From the NCBI GenBank assembly GCA_016715765.1, contig JADJZJ010000040.1, positions 1 through 48,002 on the forward strand: a DNA stretch of 48,002 bases, written 5' to 3'. Below are positions 14,252-20,593 of this stretch, in pieces. A program made the translations under genes and the position numbers. How positions within the stretch are numbered: the stretch's first letter is position 1; every line of letters begins with the position of its first letter. This stretch comes from Opitutaceae bacterium. GTDB taxonomy: Bacteria > Verrucomicrobiota > Verrucomicrobiia > Opitutales > Opitutaceae. The notes beneath the pieces were generated by a model, which was given only the letters and a program-made list of their open reading frames with translations, was not told where the DNA came from and made no database searches.

Positions 14252-14265
14252 GGCACCGTGGTGCC
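14252..14265. repeat. Palindrome GGCACC-GT-GGTGCC
   Basis: Perfect 6-bp inverted repeat with a 2-base centre, preceded by a GGTGC-TGCG-GCACC hairpin overlapping its left arm. It lies just before the AT-rich stretch from which rightward transcription probably starts. Confidence 0.35.
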
Positions 14266-14418
14266 GTTGCGCAGTCCCATTCAACTTACTATTCACTATC
14301 TATCAACAGTTCCCATGCTAACACACAATGAACACAAACTGTAAACCCTTGATTTTATTGATCTTTTTGGCTTTTGGATGAGCTGGGAAGGCCAGATAAC
14401 ACCCAAAGTGAGTGAGAA

Positions 14419-14706
14419 ATGACCCTGGAAATGGTGCAGTGCAGCATGGATAGACCCTGGAATCCGCCAGGCACGAAGCCCCCAGGGCCGGGCGTCTACG
14501 AGATCAAGAGCTTCGTCCACGGGGGCGTGCGGTATGCGCAGTACCGGCGGCCCTACGGCTGGTGCTGGAGCGCGAAGACGCCGAAGCTCGCGCTCCAGAT
14601 CAGGAGTCCCGGCCGGCAGGACATGACGTGGCGGCCGTGCGAAAATGCGGCATGGACGCCACCGACGACAGCCGGGTCAAGTTCGGCTTCAACAGCCAGG
14701 ACGTGA
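14419..14706 (+). CDS. Small hypothetical protein
   Basis: 95 aa. The first 75 residues look like a real product (PPGPGVYEIKSFVHGGVRYA then YGWCWSAKTPKLALQI and MTWRPC); the end runs into the start of the PP-loop gene and loses character. An internal ATG at 14446 (MDRPWNPPG) may be the true start, since GAGTGAGAA before 14419 is only a fair ribosome site. Function unknown. First rightward gene. Confidence 0.5.
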   Translation: MTLEMVQCSMDRPWNPPGTKPPGPGVYEIKSFVHGGVRYAQYRRPYGWCWSAKTPKLALQIRSPGRQDMTWRPCENAAWTPPTTAGSSSASTART

Positions 14707-15398
14707 TCAAGGAGGCGCTGCGCCTGTCGCCCAAGGTCTTGCTCAGCTTCTCGTGCGGCAAAGACAGCATCGGCGCTTACCTTGCGATCCGCGATGCCGG
14801 GTTTGAAGACATCGTCGGTTATTACATGATGCAAGTGCCTGGCAACCTGAGCTTTATCGAAGAGTCACTGGACTACTACGAGCGCACACTATTTGGCGGG
14901 CGCCGGATCATCAGGGTGCCACATCCGTTCATCGCTCGTGCTATGCAGCGCGCAGTGCTGCAACCGCCGGAGCGTCTGGACCTGATCAAGGAAATGGACT
15001 TCGAGTCCTTCACGGCACAAGACCTCTCCGCGTCGATTGCCGACTGGCTGGGCTGGCCTGAAACCACGCTTACCGCGGTTGGCGTGCGGGCCACAGACTC
15101 GCAGAATCGGTACTCGATGTTCAAGAAGCGCGGCATGGGCGTGGCTGTCAACCAATCGAATGGCAAGTTCTACCCGGTCTTCGATTGGAACAAGGACAAG
15201 CTGCTGACCGAGATCAACAAGGCCGGCGTCAAGCTGCCGGTTGACTACAGGCTATTCGGCAAGACCTTTGATGGCCTGGACCTGAGATTCATCGCGCCGC
15301 TGAAGAAGCACTTCCCAGCGGACTATGAGAAGCTGCGTTTCTGGTGGCCGATGATCGACGTGGAGCTGTTCCGCTATGAGCACAGACAAGAAGCCTGA
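14652..15398 (+). CDS. PAPS-reductase-like PP-loop protein
   Basis: 248 aa from ATG 14652. The PP-loop appears as LLSFSCGKDSIGAYLAI (about 28-44), a variant of SGGxDS in which the second residue is Cys. Downstream FEDIVGYYMMQVPGNLSFIEE fits the adenine-nucleotide alpha-hydrolase fold, as does GVRATDSQNRYSMFKKRG. The family includes PAPS reductase, QueC-like and DndC-like enzymes; phages use relatives for sulfur or base-modification chemistry. No Cys of the PAPS-reductase ECGLH type is visible at the C-terminus, so sulfate reduction is unlikely. Substrate unknown. A 55-base overlap with the preceding frame makes the exact start less certain. Confidence 0.8.
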   Translation: MDATDDSRVKFGFNSQDVIKEALRLSPKVLLSFSCGKDSIGAYLAIRDAGFEDIVGYYMMQVPGNLSFIEESLDYYERTLFGGRRIIRVPHPFIARAMQRAVLQPPERLDLIKEMDFESFTAQDLSASIADWLGWPETTLTAVGVRATDSQNRYSMFKKRGMGVAVNQSNGKFYPVFDWNKDKLLTEINKAGVKLPVDYRLFGKTFDGLDLRFIAPLKKHFPADYEKLRFWWPMIDVELFRYEHRQEA

Positions 15399-15909
15399 CG
15401 ACCCGTTTGGCGTGTCCGATCTCTTTGGCTCTGCAGCGGCAAGCCCGTTTGACAGCGCCGGCCCGTCGCCTTTCGATTCCAGCGGAGACCCGTTTGCCGG
15501 AGACAAGGGTGCAGAGTTCTGGGACATGGTGTCCGAAGAAGCGGCCGGCGAGGACTCGCCAGAAGCAACTGGCAAGCGCGTGCTCAATGAGGTCGAAGCA
15601 GCTTTCAAGGCTCGCGCTCAGGCCGAGCAGAAGCGCATGGAAGAGGCTGTCGATTCAGAGTTCTGGATTTGCCTAGTCTTCCAGACGCGGGCGCAGAAGG
15701 ACCAGTTTCTGACGAGAGCCGGGGTTGATGCGGCGCTCCTTGGAGACAAGTACATCGAAGGACCAGACTTTGCACGCGCCATCGGCAGGCCTGTTGACCC
15801 CGTCAAGGTTCGGTACAACAATTCGGACAAGCTCGACCGGCGCCTTGTTGAAATGTCTCGCGGGCTCGATGAGCTTCCCGGTCTAGGAAGCCCGCCATCA
15901 ACCGAATAG
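15376..15909 (+). CDS. Conserved phage protein associated with the PP-loop gene
   Basis: 177 aa, starting 23 bases inside the end of the PP-loop gene. N-terminal 55 residues are low-complexity DPFG/SPFDS/DPFAG repeats (disordered); the middle is a charged helix (NEVEAAFKARAQAEQKRMEE); the C-terminal domain FWICLVFQTRAQKDQFL...LLGDKYIEGPDFARAIG is a short mixed fold seen in phage proteins that travel with PAPS-reductase-like genes. Role unknown; coupling suggests a partner protein. Confidence 0.7.
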   Translation: MSTDKKPDDPFGVSDLFGSAAASPFDSAGPSPFDSSGDPFAGDKGAEFWDMVSEEAAGEDSPEATGKRVLNEVEAAFKARAQAEQKRMEEAVDSEFWICLVFQTRAQKDQFLTRAGVDAALLGDKYIEGPDFARAIGRPVDPVKVRYNNSDKLDRRLVEMSRGLDELPGLGSPPSTE

Positions 15910-15917
15910 GAGCCATC

Positions 15918-16190
15918 ATGGCAACCGCACTCACCCGTCGTCAGCGTCAGCTTCTCAACCAGGGCGCCCGTTCCGCAACCGCCACCTTCCAGCGTGGCCG
16001 CGCCACCATCGGCCAGTTCGGCGGCCAGGCTGCTGCCGCCGTCCAGCGCGCCGTCAATCTGCGCCAGTCGCCGCAGCAGATCAGAGCTGACTACCAGACC
16101 GGCATGGCCCGCGGCGCCAGCGGCACTGCAGGCCGCGCCTACCGTGCAGCCTTCCGCTCGTATGGTGTGACCATCCCGACCGAAGCCTGA
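15918..16190 (+). CDS. Small basic protein, likely nucleic-acid binding
   Basis: 90 aa, AGGAGCCATC before the ATG, 8 bases after the previous gene. Strongly basic and Ala/Gln/Arg-rich (RRQRQLLNQGARSATATFQR, GRATIGQFGGQAAAAVQRAV, GRAYRAAFRSYGV) with no Cys. The composition suggests a DNA-binding or scaffolding role, but no family is recognised. Followed by a strong hairpin at 16201-16226. Confidence 0.65.
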   Translation: MATALTRRQRQLLNQGARSATATFQRGRATIGQFGGQAAAAVQRAVNLRQSPQQIRADYQTGMARGASGTAGRAYRAAFRSYGVTIPTEA

Positions 16191-16200
16191 CCGGGCTTTC

Positions 16201-16226
16201 CCCGCTGGGCTTCACGGCCCAGCGGG
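16201..16226 (+). terminator. Strong hairpin, possible terminator without T run
   Basis: CCCGCTGGGC and GCCCAGCGGG, perfect 10-bp arms around TTCACG, 10 bases after the stop at 16190. No T run follows, so it may be a weak or factor-dependent terminator, or an mRNA-end stabiliser. TAGAAT at 16229-16234 just after it could be a -10 box. Confidence 0.5.
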
Positions 16227-16282
16227 CGTAGAATGCGACTGCGGCCGACCAAGCCGCTTTACCAGACTGAAAGGACCAAGAC

Positions 16283-16672
16283 ATGCTCGCATGTGATTGC
16301 GACTACGACGACCCAGAATGGTGGTACGAAGGTGCTGCTGAAGTCGCGCCTCTCGCCACGAAGCGCTCCAGGCGCTGCTGCTCCTGCAAGGTCCGCATTG
16401 CCGTGGGCGAGGACTGCGCAGCCATCCCGCGCTATCGCCACCCAGGCTACGACACCATCGAAGAACGCATCTACGGTGAAGGCGGCGAAGTGCCGATGCC
16501 GACGTGGTATCTCTGCGACCGTTGTGCCGGGCTGTACGAGAGCCTGGACAGCCTGGGCTTCTGCGACCTGATCGGCCAGAACCTCATCGAGGTCTGCCGC
16601 GAGTACGGGCAGATGCAGCGCGAGGCTGGCGTCTTCCGCGGGCAGATGACAGACAGGAGGGCTAGCACATGA
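16283..16672 (+). CDS. Zinc-finger-like phage protein
   Basis: 129 aa with leader CTGAAAGGACCAAGAC. Cys pattern C-D-C (4-6), RRCCSCKVRIAVGEDCAAI (about 29-47) and WYLCDRCAGL (about 75-84) suggest one or two zinc sites. Middle part GYDTIEERIYGEGGEVPMP is polar. Proteins like this recur in betaproteobacterial phage accessory regions; no function is established. Stop overlaps the next start (ATGA). Confidence 0.7.
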   Translation: MLACDCDYDDPEWWYEGAAEVAPLATKRSRRCCSCKVRIAVGEDCAAIPRYRHPGYDTIEERIYGEGGEVPMPTWYLCDRCAGLYESLDSLGFCDLIGQNLIEVCREYGQMQREAGVFRGQMTDRRAST

Positions 16673-17136
16673 ATCAATCCCAACGTGAAGCCGCCGAGCG
16701 GTTGATTGCAGAGCATCCGACTCTGTTCATGAATGACCTGCCGGACTGGTGCGATGACGCTTTCCACCTCCTGCGCGAACTGCTGGCCGAGCCACGGGGC
16801 GAGCCCGGCTTTGAATACAAACGCGGCTACGAAGAAGCGCTGAACGACTGCATTCGCAACGGGCTGATCTGGGCGCGCAGCATGTTCGCCAACAGCGCGG
16901 AGCACATCAAGCCGGCCAACAAGATGCACGCATGCGATGACCCGCTGTGCGCTGTATGCGGCCACGGCATCACAGGAGAACCGCTCCACGCCCACCCACC
17001 GCAGCAGCGCAAGCCGCTGACGCATCAGCAGTTGCTGACGTGGTGGAACGCGACGACTGGCTCCATGCAGGAGCGCGTCATCCAGTACGGGCAATTCGTC
17101 GAGCGCTCCCACGGCATCACAGGAGAGCCGACATGA
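16669..17136 (+). CDS. Accessory protein with TGEPT-module ends (paralogue of the 17321 gene)
   Basis: 155 aa. N-terminus QREAAERLIAEHP...FHLLRELLAEPRGEP and C-terminal PPQQRK...ITGEPT are shared with the gene at 17321, so the two are diverged copies. HGITGEP occurs twice, internally (about 101-107) and at the end, as if a junction module had been trapped inside the gene by fusion. CDDPLCAVCGHG could bind metal. Function unknown. Confidence 0.7.
   Translation: MNQSQREAAERLIAEHPTLFMNDLPDWCDDAFHLLRELLAEPRGEPGFEYKRGYEEALNDCIRNGLIWARSMFANSAEHIKPANKMHACDDPLCAVCGHGITGEPLHAHPPQQRKPLTHQQLLTWWNATTGSMQERVIQYGQFVERSHGITGEPT
17116..17136 (+). repeat. Junction module 1 (TGEPT end / ribosome site / next ATG)
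   Basis: A 21-base block ending CACAGGAGAGCCGACATGA. In one frame it encodes ITGEPT and the start of the next stop; AGGAG is the ribosome site and ATG the next start. Identical blocks lie at 17693-17713 and 17908-17928; 19 bases recur at 21159-21177 and a near copy at 16969-16983. Confidence 0.75.
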
Positions 17137-17324
17137 ACGGCCGCACCATCTCCTTTGCCGTGCTGGACTGCTGCGCTGCTCTGCTGGTGGCGCATATGGT
17201 CTGGTACGCCTTCACTGGAGACGGACTTGTCGTGGTGGAGGACATGAACGTGGTGCGCGCGATGCTGCTCGCCTTCGTTCACGTCATGGTTCCGATGGTT
17301 GCGATTCTGCGGAGGGCGCCATGA
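17133..17324 (+). CDS. Small membrane protein with two predicted spans
   Basis: 63 aa from the ATG inside junction module 1. Two hydrophobic segments: ISFAVLDCCAALLVAHMVWY (about 5-24) and MLLAFVHVMVPMVAIL (about 44-59), joined by a short loop GDGLVVVEDMN. The size and two-span form resemble small holin-like or superinfection-exclusion proteins, but without lysis genes nearby the role cannot be chosen. ATGA overlap with the next gene. Confidence 0.6.
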   Translation: MNGRTISFAVLDCCAALLVAHMVWYAFTGDGLVVVEDMNVVRAMLLAFVHVMVPMVAILRRAP

Positions 17325-17713
17325 ACCCGCAACAACGCGCCACCGCCGAGCGGCTGGTTGATGGCCCGCGCACCAGCGATGAATTGTGGAGACGCGCGGT
17401 CATCTCTTTTCTGCGCGAACTGCTGGCCGAGCCGCAGGGTGAGCCGGTGGTCTACACGACTAAATCACAACTTGCCGCAATGGCAAATCAGCACCAAAGA
17501 TATGTGAACGCTGTAGACGCAAAGTTTGCCGAAGCCTTTGGTATTGGGTCAGACAAGGTTCCGCTCTACGCCAACCCACCGCAGCAGCGCAAGCAGATCA
17601 GCGATGAGGTGGTAGCGAAGCTGATCAATGCTGAGTGGGCAACGTCAGATGTTCCGTCAGCCTGGAAATTCGCCCGCGCCATCGAGCGCGCAATCACAGG
17701 AGAGCCGACATGA
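17321..17713 (+). CDS. Accessory protein, paralogue of the 16669 gene
   Basis: 130 aa. Shares QRATAERLV, FLRELLAEPQGEP, NPPQQRK and the final AITGEPT with the gene at 16669; the middle (LAAMANQHQRYVNAVDAKFAEAF) is different. The last 41 bases are repeated exactly at 17888-17928. Function unknown. The repeated ends point to gene growth by recombination between modules. Confidence 0.7.
   Translation: MNPQQRATAERLVDGPRTSDELWRRAVISFLRELLAEPQGEPVVYTTKSQLAAMANQHQRYVNAVDAKFAEAFGIGSDKVPLYANPPQQRKQISDEVVAKLINAEWATSDVPSAWKFARAIERAITGEPT
17673..17713 (+). repeat. 41-bp direct repeat, copy 1
   Basis: Encodes ARAIERAITGEPT and the next ATG; contains junction module 2 (17693-17713). An exact second copy lies at 17888-17928, 215 bases away and in the same reading phase. 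Confidence 0.85.
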
Positions 17714-17928
17714 GTGACCTAGTGCAGCGGCTGCAGACACCACGGGACACACGAACAACGCGCGTCCAAAAACGAACAAAGCCACCAGTTTTAGCTAGCG
17801 GCTTCGTTCTGGTACGGGGTAGACGCCCCTCACCACGTCTTTTGCGGGACACCCATAGGATACCGCCTATGGCAATGAAACGCAAGACCCGCGCCATCGA
17901 GCGCGCAATCACAGGAGAGCCGACATGA
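17710..17928 (+). CDS. Chimeric or decayed small ORF between the 41-bp repeats
   Basis: 72 aa. Begins MSDLVQRLQTPRDTR, a usual phage small-protein start, but the middle (KRTKPPVLASGFVLVRGRRP) reads as non-coding and crosses a CCATAGG...CCTATGG hairpin (17853-17872); it then ends in AIERAITGEPT from the repeat. Most likely an intergenic piece captured between duplicated ends. May not yield a working protein. Confidence 0.4.
   Translation: MSDLVQRLQTPRDTRTTRVQKRTKPPVLASGFVLVRGRRPSPRLLRDTHRIPPMAMKRKTRAIERAITGEPT
17888..17928 (+). repeat. 41-bp direct repeat, copy 2
   Basis: Exact copy of 17673-17713, again ending in a ribosome site and the ATG of the next gene (17925). Recombination between the two copies would delete the 215 bases between them and keep the frame. 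Confidence 0.85.
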
Positions 17929-18026
17929 CCTTGCCACCAGACAGCGAGGACCGGGACAAATGCGCCGCCTGCGGCCATGTGTTCTATCTGATGGACGAAC
18001 TACCAGAGGACGACGACTATGAGTGA
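17925..18026 (+). CDS. Very small acidic protein with CxxC
   Basis: 33 aa, starting at the ATG of the junction module and ending over the next gene's start by 8 bases. Sequence TLPPDSEDRDKCAACGHVFY then an acidic tail (DELPEDDDYE); the CAACGH motif could be a half zinc site. Short, but ribosome site and coupling are good. Confidence 0.55.
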   Translation: MTLPPDSEDRDKCAACGHVFYLMDELPEDDDYE

Positions 18027-18225
18027 CAGGCGATACGACGAGCCAGACCCGGCGCGATGGTTTGATGCGCTGGGCACATGCCAATGCGGCAAGCCCGCGC
18101 ACGGGAAACTGATGGGGCCGCGCAATGAGAGTTACGGCAGCTACTGCACGCGATGCGCCGAGGCGCGGCTAGCAAAGGCCAAGAAGCTGCGCGAGAGTTT
18201 CTATGCGCAAGCTGCTGTGGCCTAA
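18019..18225 (+). CDS. Small zinc-ribbon-like protein, ends in attC-like site 1
   Basis: 68 aa. CQCGKPAHGKLMG (about 21-33) and YCTRCAEARLAKAKK (about 42-56) give two CxC/CxxC pairs, a zinc-ribbon layout. The stop TAA is supplied by the GCCTAAC box of the attC-like site (18220-18226). Function unknown. Confidence 0.7.
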   Translation: MSDRRYDEPDPARWFDALGTCQCGKPAHGKLMGPRNESYGSYCTRCAEARLAKAKKLRESFYAQAAVA

Positions 18226-18311
18226 CGTAGAAGTAACCGGCAAGCCCCCGTGCGGTGCTGCCGGAGCGAGATAGCCTGCCGGGGCTTGTCCGGTTGACTG
18301 CCATGTTAGGC
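18220..18311 (-). repeat. attC-like integron recombination site 1
   Basis: Outer boxes GCCTAAC (18220-18226) and GTTAGGC (18305-18311). Inner arms AGT-AACCGG-CAAGCCCC (18233-18248) and GGGGCTTG-T-CCGGTT-G-ACT (18281-18299) pair with only T18289 and G18296 left out. Two extrahelical bases at these spacings are the hallmark of attC. They lie on the right arm of the plus strand, so canonical polarity is on the minus strand. Terminal part between arms is 32 bases. Confidence 0.85.
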
Positions 18312-18329
18312 CCGACGTTGGAGGACGCC

Positions 18330-18560
18330 ATGAGCGTGGACGTGCACAAAGAACCCAGCGAAATGAACTGCTGGCCCAAAGAGAACTGCTGCGTGTGCCG
18401 AACGCCCACCAGCTACTGGTATGGGACCGGCCCGCTAAACGTGGCCCTGTGCCCTACGTGCGCCACCCGCGCAACGGCCGACAGCCTGCCGACCAAAGCG
18501 CAGTGGATTGATGCCGAGAGGCGAGCGAACAAGCGCCCGTCTTTTGCGGCCCCGTGGTAA
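18330..18560 (+). CDS. Cassette ORF: small CxxC protein
   Basis: 76 aa from ATG 18330 with GGAGGACGCC, 19 bases after the GTTAGGC box, as in integron cassettes. NCCVCRTPTSYWYGTGPLNV and LCPTCATRATADSLP form a two-CxxC zinc-ribbon pattern. Stop TAA is 3 bases before the next attC-like site. Unknown function. Confidence 0.7.
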   Translation: MSVDVHKEPSEMNCWPKENCCVCRTPTSYWYGTGPLNVALCPTCATRATADSLPTKAQWIDAERRANKRPSFAAPW

Positions 18561-18562
18561 GG

Positions 18563-18664
18563 GTCTAACGCCTAGCTGAACTGGAGACAACGGCCATGAC
18601 CAAGCAACCCGAAGCGCGCAAGACTGATCAGCCGTTGGCTCTCAGTTCGAGCGCAGTGTTAGGC
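18563..18664 (-). repeat. attC-like integron recombination site 2
   Basis: Boxes GTCTAAC (18563-18569) and GTTAGGC (18658-18664). Left arm GCTGAACTGGAGACAACGGC pairs with right arm GCCGTTGGCTCTC-AGTTCG-AGC with two unpaired right-arm bases and one mismatch. The ATG of the following ORF (18596) and its GGAG lie inside the site. Confidence 0.82.
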
Positions 18665-18928
18665 CCCAACGCGCAGGACGTGGAACGCTACGAGCTGACC
18701 GCCGCCTTAGACAAAAGCGGCAGCGTGGTTCTGATAGACCACAAAGGTGACATCGTGTTCTACGCAGCGGACGGCAAGATGCAAGTGCAGCGGTTGGGGC
18801 AAGAGTGCGATGGCTGCACTGCCGCCAATCTGGCGCTGGCCGAGGCTGTGGCCGGCGCATGGAACGCGGCACTCAAGCGCAGCGCCGACCCGACGAACAG
18901 CCGCCCGCGCTGTGGCCTTGGGGCCTAA
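18596..18928 (+). CDS. Cassette ORF starting inside attC-like site 2
   Basis: 110 aa. The first 23 codons are the translated attC arm (TKQPEARKTDQPLALSSSAV); the conserved-looking body starts near YELTAALDKSGSVVLIDHKG, continues DIVFYAADGKMQVQRL and an Ala-rich helix. A shorter product from GTG 18680 is possible. Stop TAA is part of the GCCTAAC box of site 3. Unknown function. Confidence 0.6.
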   Translation: MTKQPEARKTDQPLALSSSAVLGPNAQDVERYELTAALDKSGSVVLIDHKGDIVFYAADGKMQVQRLGQECDGCTAANLALAEAVAGAWNAALKRSADPTNSRPRCGLGA

Positions 18929-18983
18929 CGTTGCCGGTAACCGGCTTGCCGAAGGCAAGTCCGAGTTGACCGGCCTGTTGGGC
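18923..18983 (-). repeat. attC-like integron recombination site 3
   Basis: 61 bases. Boxes GCCTAAC (18923-18929) and GTTGGGC (18977-18983). Arms GGTAACCGGCTTGCC and GGCAAG-T-CCG-A-GTT-G-ACC pair fully with three extrahelical bases and a GAA loop. The most compact and most canonical of the set, close in form to the classical 59-base element. Confidence 0.88.
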
Positions 18984-19012
18984 GGCCCCACCCGAAGCGA
19001 GAAGGAGTGAGC

Positions 19013-19396
19013 ATGAATGACGAACTGCTGATGCGCGCTGCACAGGCCAACGGCCACGCATACCCGTGGAGGATGCCGAACGGCTTTGGCGAGCGGCCGT
19101 GGAACCCGCTGACCAACAACGAGGATGCCTTTGTGCTGGCGGTGCGCATCGGGCTGCAGGTGACCGCGTACCCGATGTACGACGAACCGAAGCATTCTGT
19201 GATCGTGCGTAAGCCGGTATGGGACCACGATGCGCAGGAAGGCGATGGTGTGGAAGTGGTTGAGCCCTACGGCACCGACGCACTGGCGGCCACGCGCCGT
19301 GCCATCACGATGTGCGCTGCTGAGCTGGCGCGCCGCAAGACGCCCAACGTAGAGCTAAGCGGGCACCAGCGGCCCGCACGAAAGGATGAGAAATGA
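19013..19396 (+). CDS. Cassette ORF, DUF2591-like protein (paralogue of 19893 gene)
   Basis: 127 aa from ATG 19013 with AAGGAGTGAGC. Signature WNPLTNNEDAFVLAVRIGL near the middle and GTDALAATRRAITMCAAELA at the end match a small phage family (DUF2591-like: WNPLxDxxxAxxLAV...AATRRAI). The cassette ORF at 19893 has the same two motifs. The C-terminus reads through site 4 (PNVELSGHQRPARKDEK). Function unknown. Confidence 0.75.
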   Translation: MNDELLMRAAQANGHAYPWRMPNGFGERPWNPLTNNEDAFVLAVRIGLQVTAYPMYDEPKHSVIVRKPVWDHDAQEGDGVEVVEPYGTDALAATRRAITMCAAELARRKTPNVELSGHQRPARKDEK

Positions 19397-19444
19397 GCGA
19401 ACCTACCCAGGCCGTTGGTGCTCCGCTTGAGCGCCAGGTTAGGC
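19342..19444 (-). repeat. attC-like integron recombination site 4
   Basis: Boxes GCCCAAC (19342-19348) and GTTAGGC (19438-19444). Arms GCTAAGCGGGCACCAGCGGCC and GGCCGTTGGTGC-T-CCGCTT-G-AGC pair with two unpaired right-arm bases and one mismatch. Contains the ribosome site GAAAGGATGAG and ATG 19393 of the next ORF. Confidence 0.85.
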
Positions 19445-19593
19445 CTCACGGCGAGTGCCACAACGGCCACAAGTTCAAGACGGAGTGCCCAAACATGAAG
19501 GAGCGCGAAGGCTGCACCAGCATGAGTTACGAGCACTACGACTGCAAAGTGTGCGGCGCGCATGTTGCGCTTGACTACGAGGAGATGCGATGA
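19393..19593 (+). CDS. Cassette ORF: small CxxC protein
   Basis: 66 aa, overlapping the previous stop by ATGA, first 17 codons inside site 4. ECHNGHKFKTECPNMKEREG and YDCKVCGAHVALDYEE give Cys/His pairs suited to one zinc. Ends EEMR with ATGA overlap into the next ORF, so this cassette carries two coupled genes. Confidence 0.7.
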   Translation: MSEPTQAVGAPLERQVRPHGECHNGHKFKTECPNMKEREGCTSMSYEHYDCKVCGAHVALDYEEMR

Positions 19594-19814
19594 GATTCGG
19601 TGATGCCTTTGCGGTGAACTACATGAGCCGCAACAACGAAGCGCTGTGGCTGTGGCTGGACGTGAAGCTCGGCCGCTTCTGGTACGTGTTCATGTGGCAC
19701 AAGGGACAGCGACCGTACCTGTACCGCAGCACCGACGCCACGCCACCCGACCGCGAGTACGGCAAGAACGACGGTCGTTGGTTTTTCGGCCGCAGCGTGG
19801 GCCGGCGGGATTGA
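19590..19814 (+). CDS. Cassette ORF: small aromatic-rich protein
   Basis: 74 aa. MRFGDAFAVNYMSRNNEALW, LWLDVKLGRFWYVFMWHKGQ and DGRWFFGRSVGRRD: rich in Trp, Phe and Tyr, beta-like. Coupled by ATGA to the gene before it. Stop TGA one base before attC-like site 5. No family recognised. Confidence 0.7.
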   Translation: MRFGDAFAVNYMSRNNEALWLWLDVKLGRFWYVFMWHKGQRPYLYRSTDATPPDREYGKNDGRWFFGRSVGRRD

Positions 19815-19815
19815 G

Positions 19816-19873
19816 GCCTAACGCCCGAGGTAACGCGCGGCCGTAGGCAGTCGGCTGGAACGAAGTGTTAGGC
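19816..19873 (-). repeat. attC-like integron recombination site 5
   Basis: 58 bases. Boxes GCCTAAC (19816-19822) and GTTAGGC (19867-19873) are perfect. The inner arms pair only partly, but the minus strand reads GCCTAACACTTCGTTC then CAGCCGAC, very like the left half of the classical aadA attC. Compact site of the 59-base-element size. Confidence 0.75.
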
Positions 19874-19892
19874 CACAACTAACCGGAGCGAG

Positions 19893-20234
19893 ATGATGGA
19901 CGACAAGACGCTACTGCTGAAGGCCGCACGCGCTGCGGGCTACGGGCTGAACGCCCGCGGCCAAAGCCTGCGTGAGACCGAGATGCCGAACGAGCCAGCA
20001 CTGTGGCTCACGCATGCGACATGGTGGAACCCGCTGACTGACAGCGGCCAAGCGCTGGACCTTGCCGTGACGCTGGAGATGGACATTGGGCAGATGCTCA
20101 CCGAGGGCTGCGTGACCGTGACCGGCGTTGCCTTTGATGGCGAGGCGCTGGCGCACGACGTGCCGTGGGGCACAGACCCGACCGCAGCCACAAGGCGTGC
20201 GATTGTGCTGGTTGCGGCCGACATGGCGAACTGA
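19893..20234 (+). CDS. Cassette ORF, DUF2591-like protein (paralogue of 19013 gene)
   Basis: 113 aa; ATG 19893 or the adjacent 19896, 20 bases after the GTTAGGC box, CGGAGCG ahead. Shares DDKTLLLKAARAAGYG, WWNPLTDSGQALDLAVTLEM and GTDPTAATRRAIVLVAADMA with the 19013 ORF, so two separate cassettes carry the same family. Unknown function. Confidence 0.75.
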   Translation: MMDDKTLLLKAARAAGYGLNARGQSLRETEMPNEPALWLTHATWWNPLTDSGQALDLAVTLEMDIGQMLTEGCVTVTGVAFDGEALAHDVPWGTDPTAATRRAIVLVAADMAN

Positions 20235-20251
20235 CAAGGAATGCTTGACAC

Positions 20252-20593
20252 ATGGACGACCCAAACATACACGCCTACGGCGAAGGCGGCCCGGACGATG
20301 CCGAGATAGGCCGCCAGTGGCGCGAGAACAGCAGCCTTGAGAAGTGGTTTCCGCTGACGGCGGAGGAACTGGAGCGCCTGCGCGCTGACAACGCTGCGTT
20401 GAGGCGCGAGGCTCACTCATGGTGGACTGCAGCAAGAGACGCCCTGAAGCTGCGCGAGCCGCTTGCGCCTGAAGCGATTGAGGCGGCAGCGGCCGAGGCT
20501 TTCGGCTACGAAGGCGGGCTGCAGGAAGTGAACCTCGGCGACCTGCTGCACTTTGCCCGCGTGCTGGAGCAGCGGCATGGGATTGGGGCCTAA
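20252..20593 (+). CDS. Cassette ORF: coiled-coil protein
   Basis: 113 aa, second gene of the cassette. Acidic start (DPNIHAYGEGGPDDAEIGRQ), then a coiled coil LTAEELERLRADNAALRREA (about 36-55), then helices ending FARVLEQRHGIGA. Stop TAA is within the GCCTAAC box of site 6. HAYGEGG...W resembles small phage tail-end ORFs but no function is known. Confidence 0.65.
   Translation: MDDPNIHAYGEGGPDDAEIGRQWRENSSLEKWFPLTAEELERLRADNAALRREAHSWWTAARDALKLREPLAPEAIEAAAAEAFGYEGGLQEVNLGDLLHFARVLEQRHGIGA

Larger units (their letters stand above)
13758..14418. other. Divergent control region without genes
   Basis: 660 bases between leftward and rightward operons. Frames through it (for example 13993-14331 rightward) lack ribosome sites and read as arginine/serine-rich shadows. 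It holds at least five inverted repeats, a tRNA-like fold (13869-13925) and a sharply AT-rich stretch (about 14280-14375) in an otherwise GC-rich genome, fitting promoters for both directions. Specific -35/-10 boxes could not be assigned with confidence. Confidence 0.65.

Noticed and set aside
13485..14331. Rightward frames in the divergent region (13485-14126, 13993-14331)
   Set aside because: They run antisense to good leftward genes or through inverted repeats, have no ribosome site and have shadow-like composition.
17736..17840. Possible extra attC-like site around GAACAAAGCC...GGCTTCGTTC
   Set aside because: A short stem exists, but no RYYYAAC and GTTRRRY boxes flank it at proper distance.
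16973..17928. CRISPR array suspected from the repeated CACAGGAG strings
   Set aside because: Copies are few, irregularly spaced and always placed at gene ends in frame; there are no equal-length spacers.
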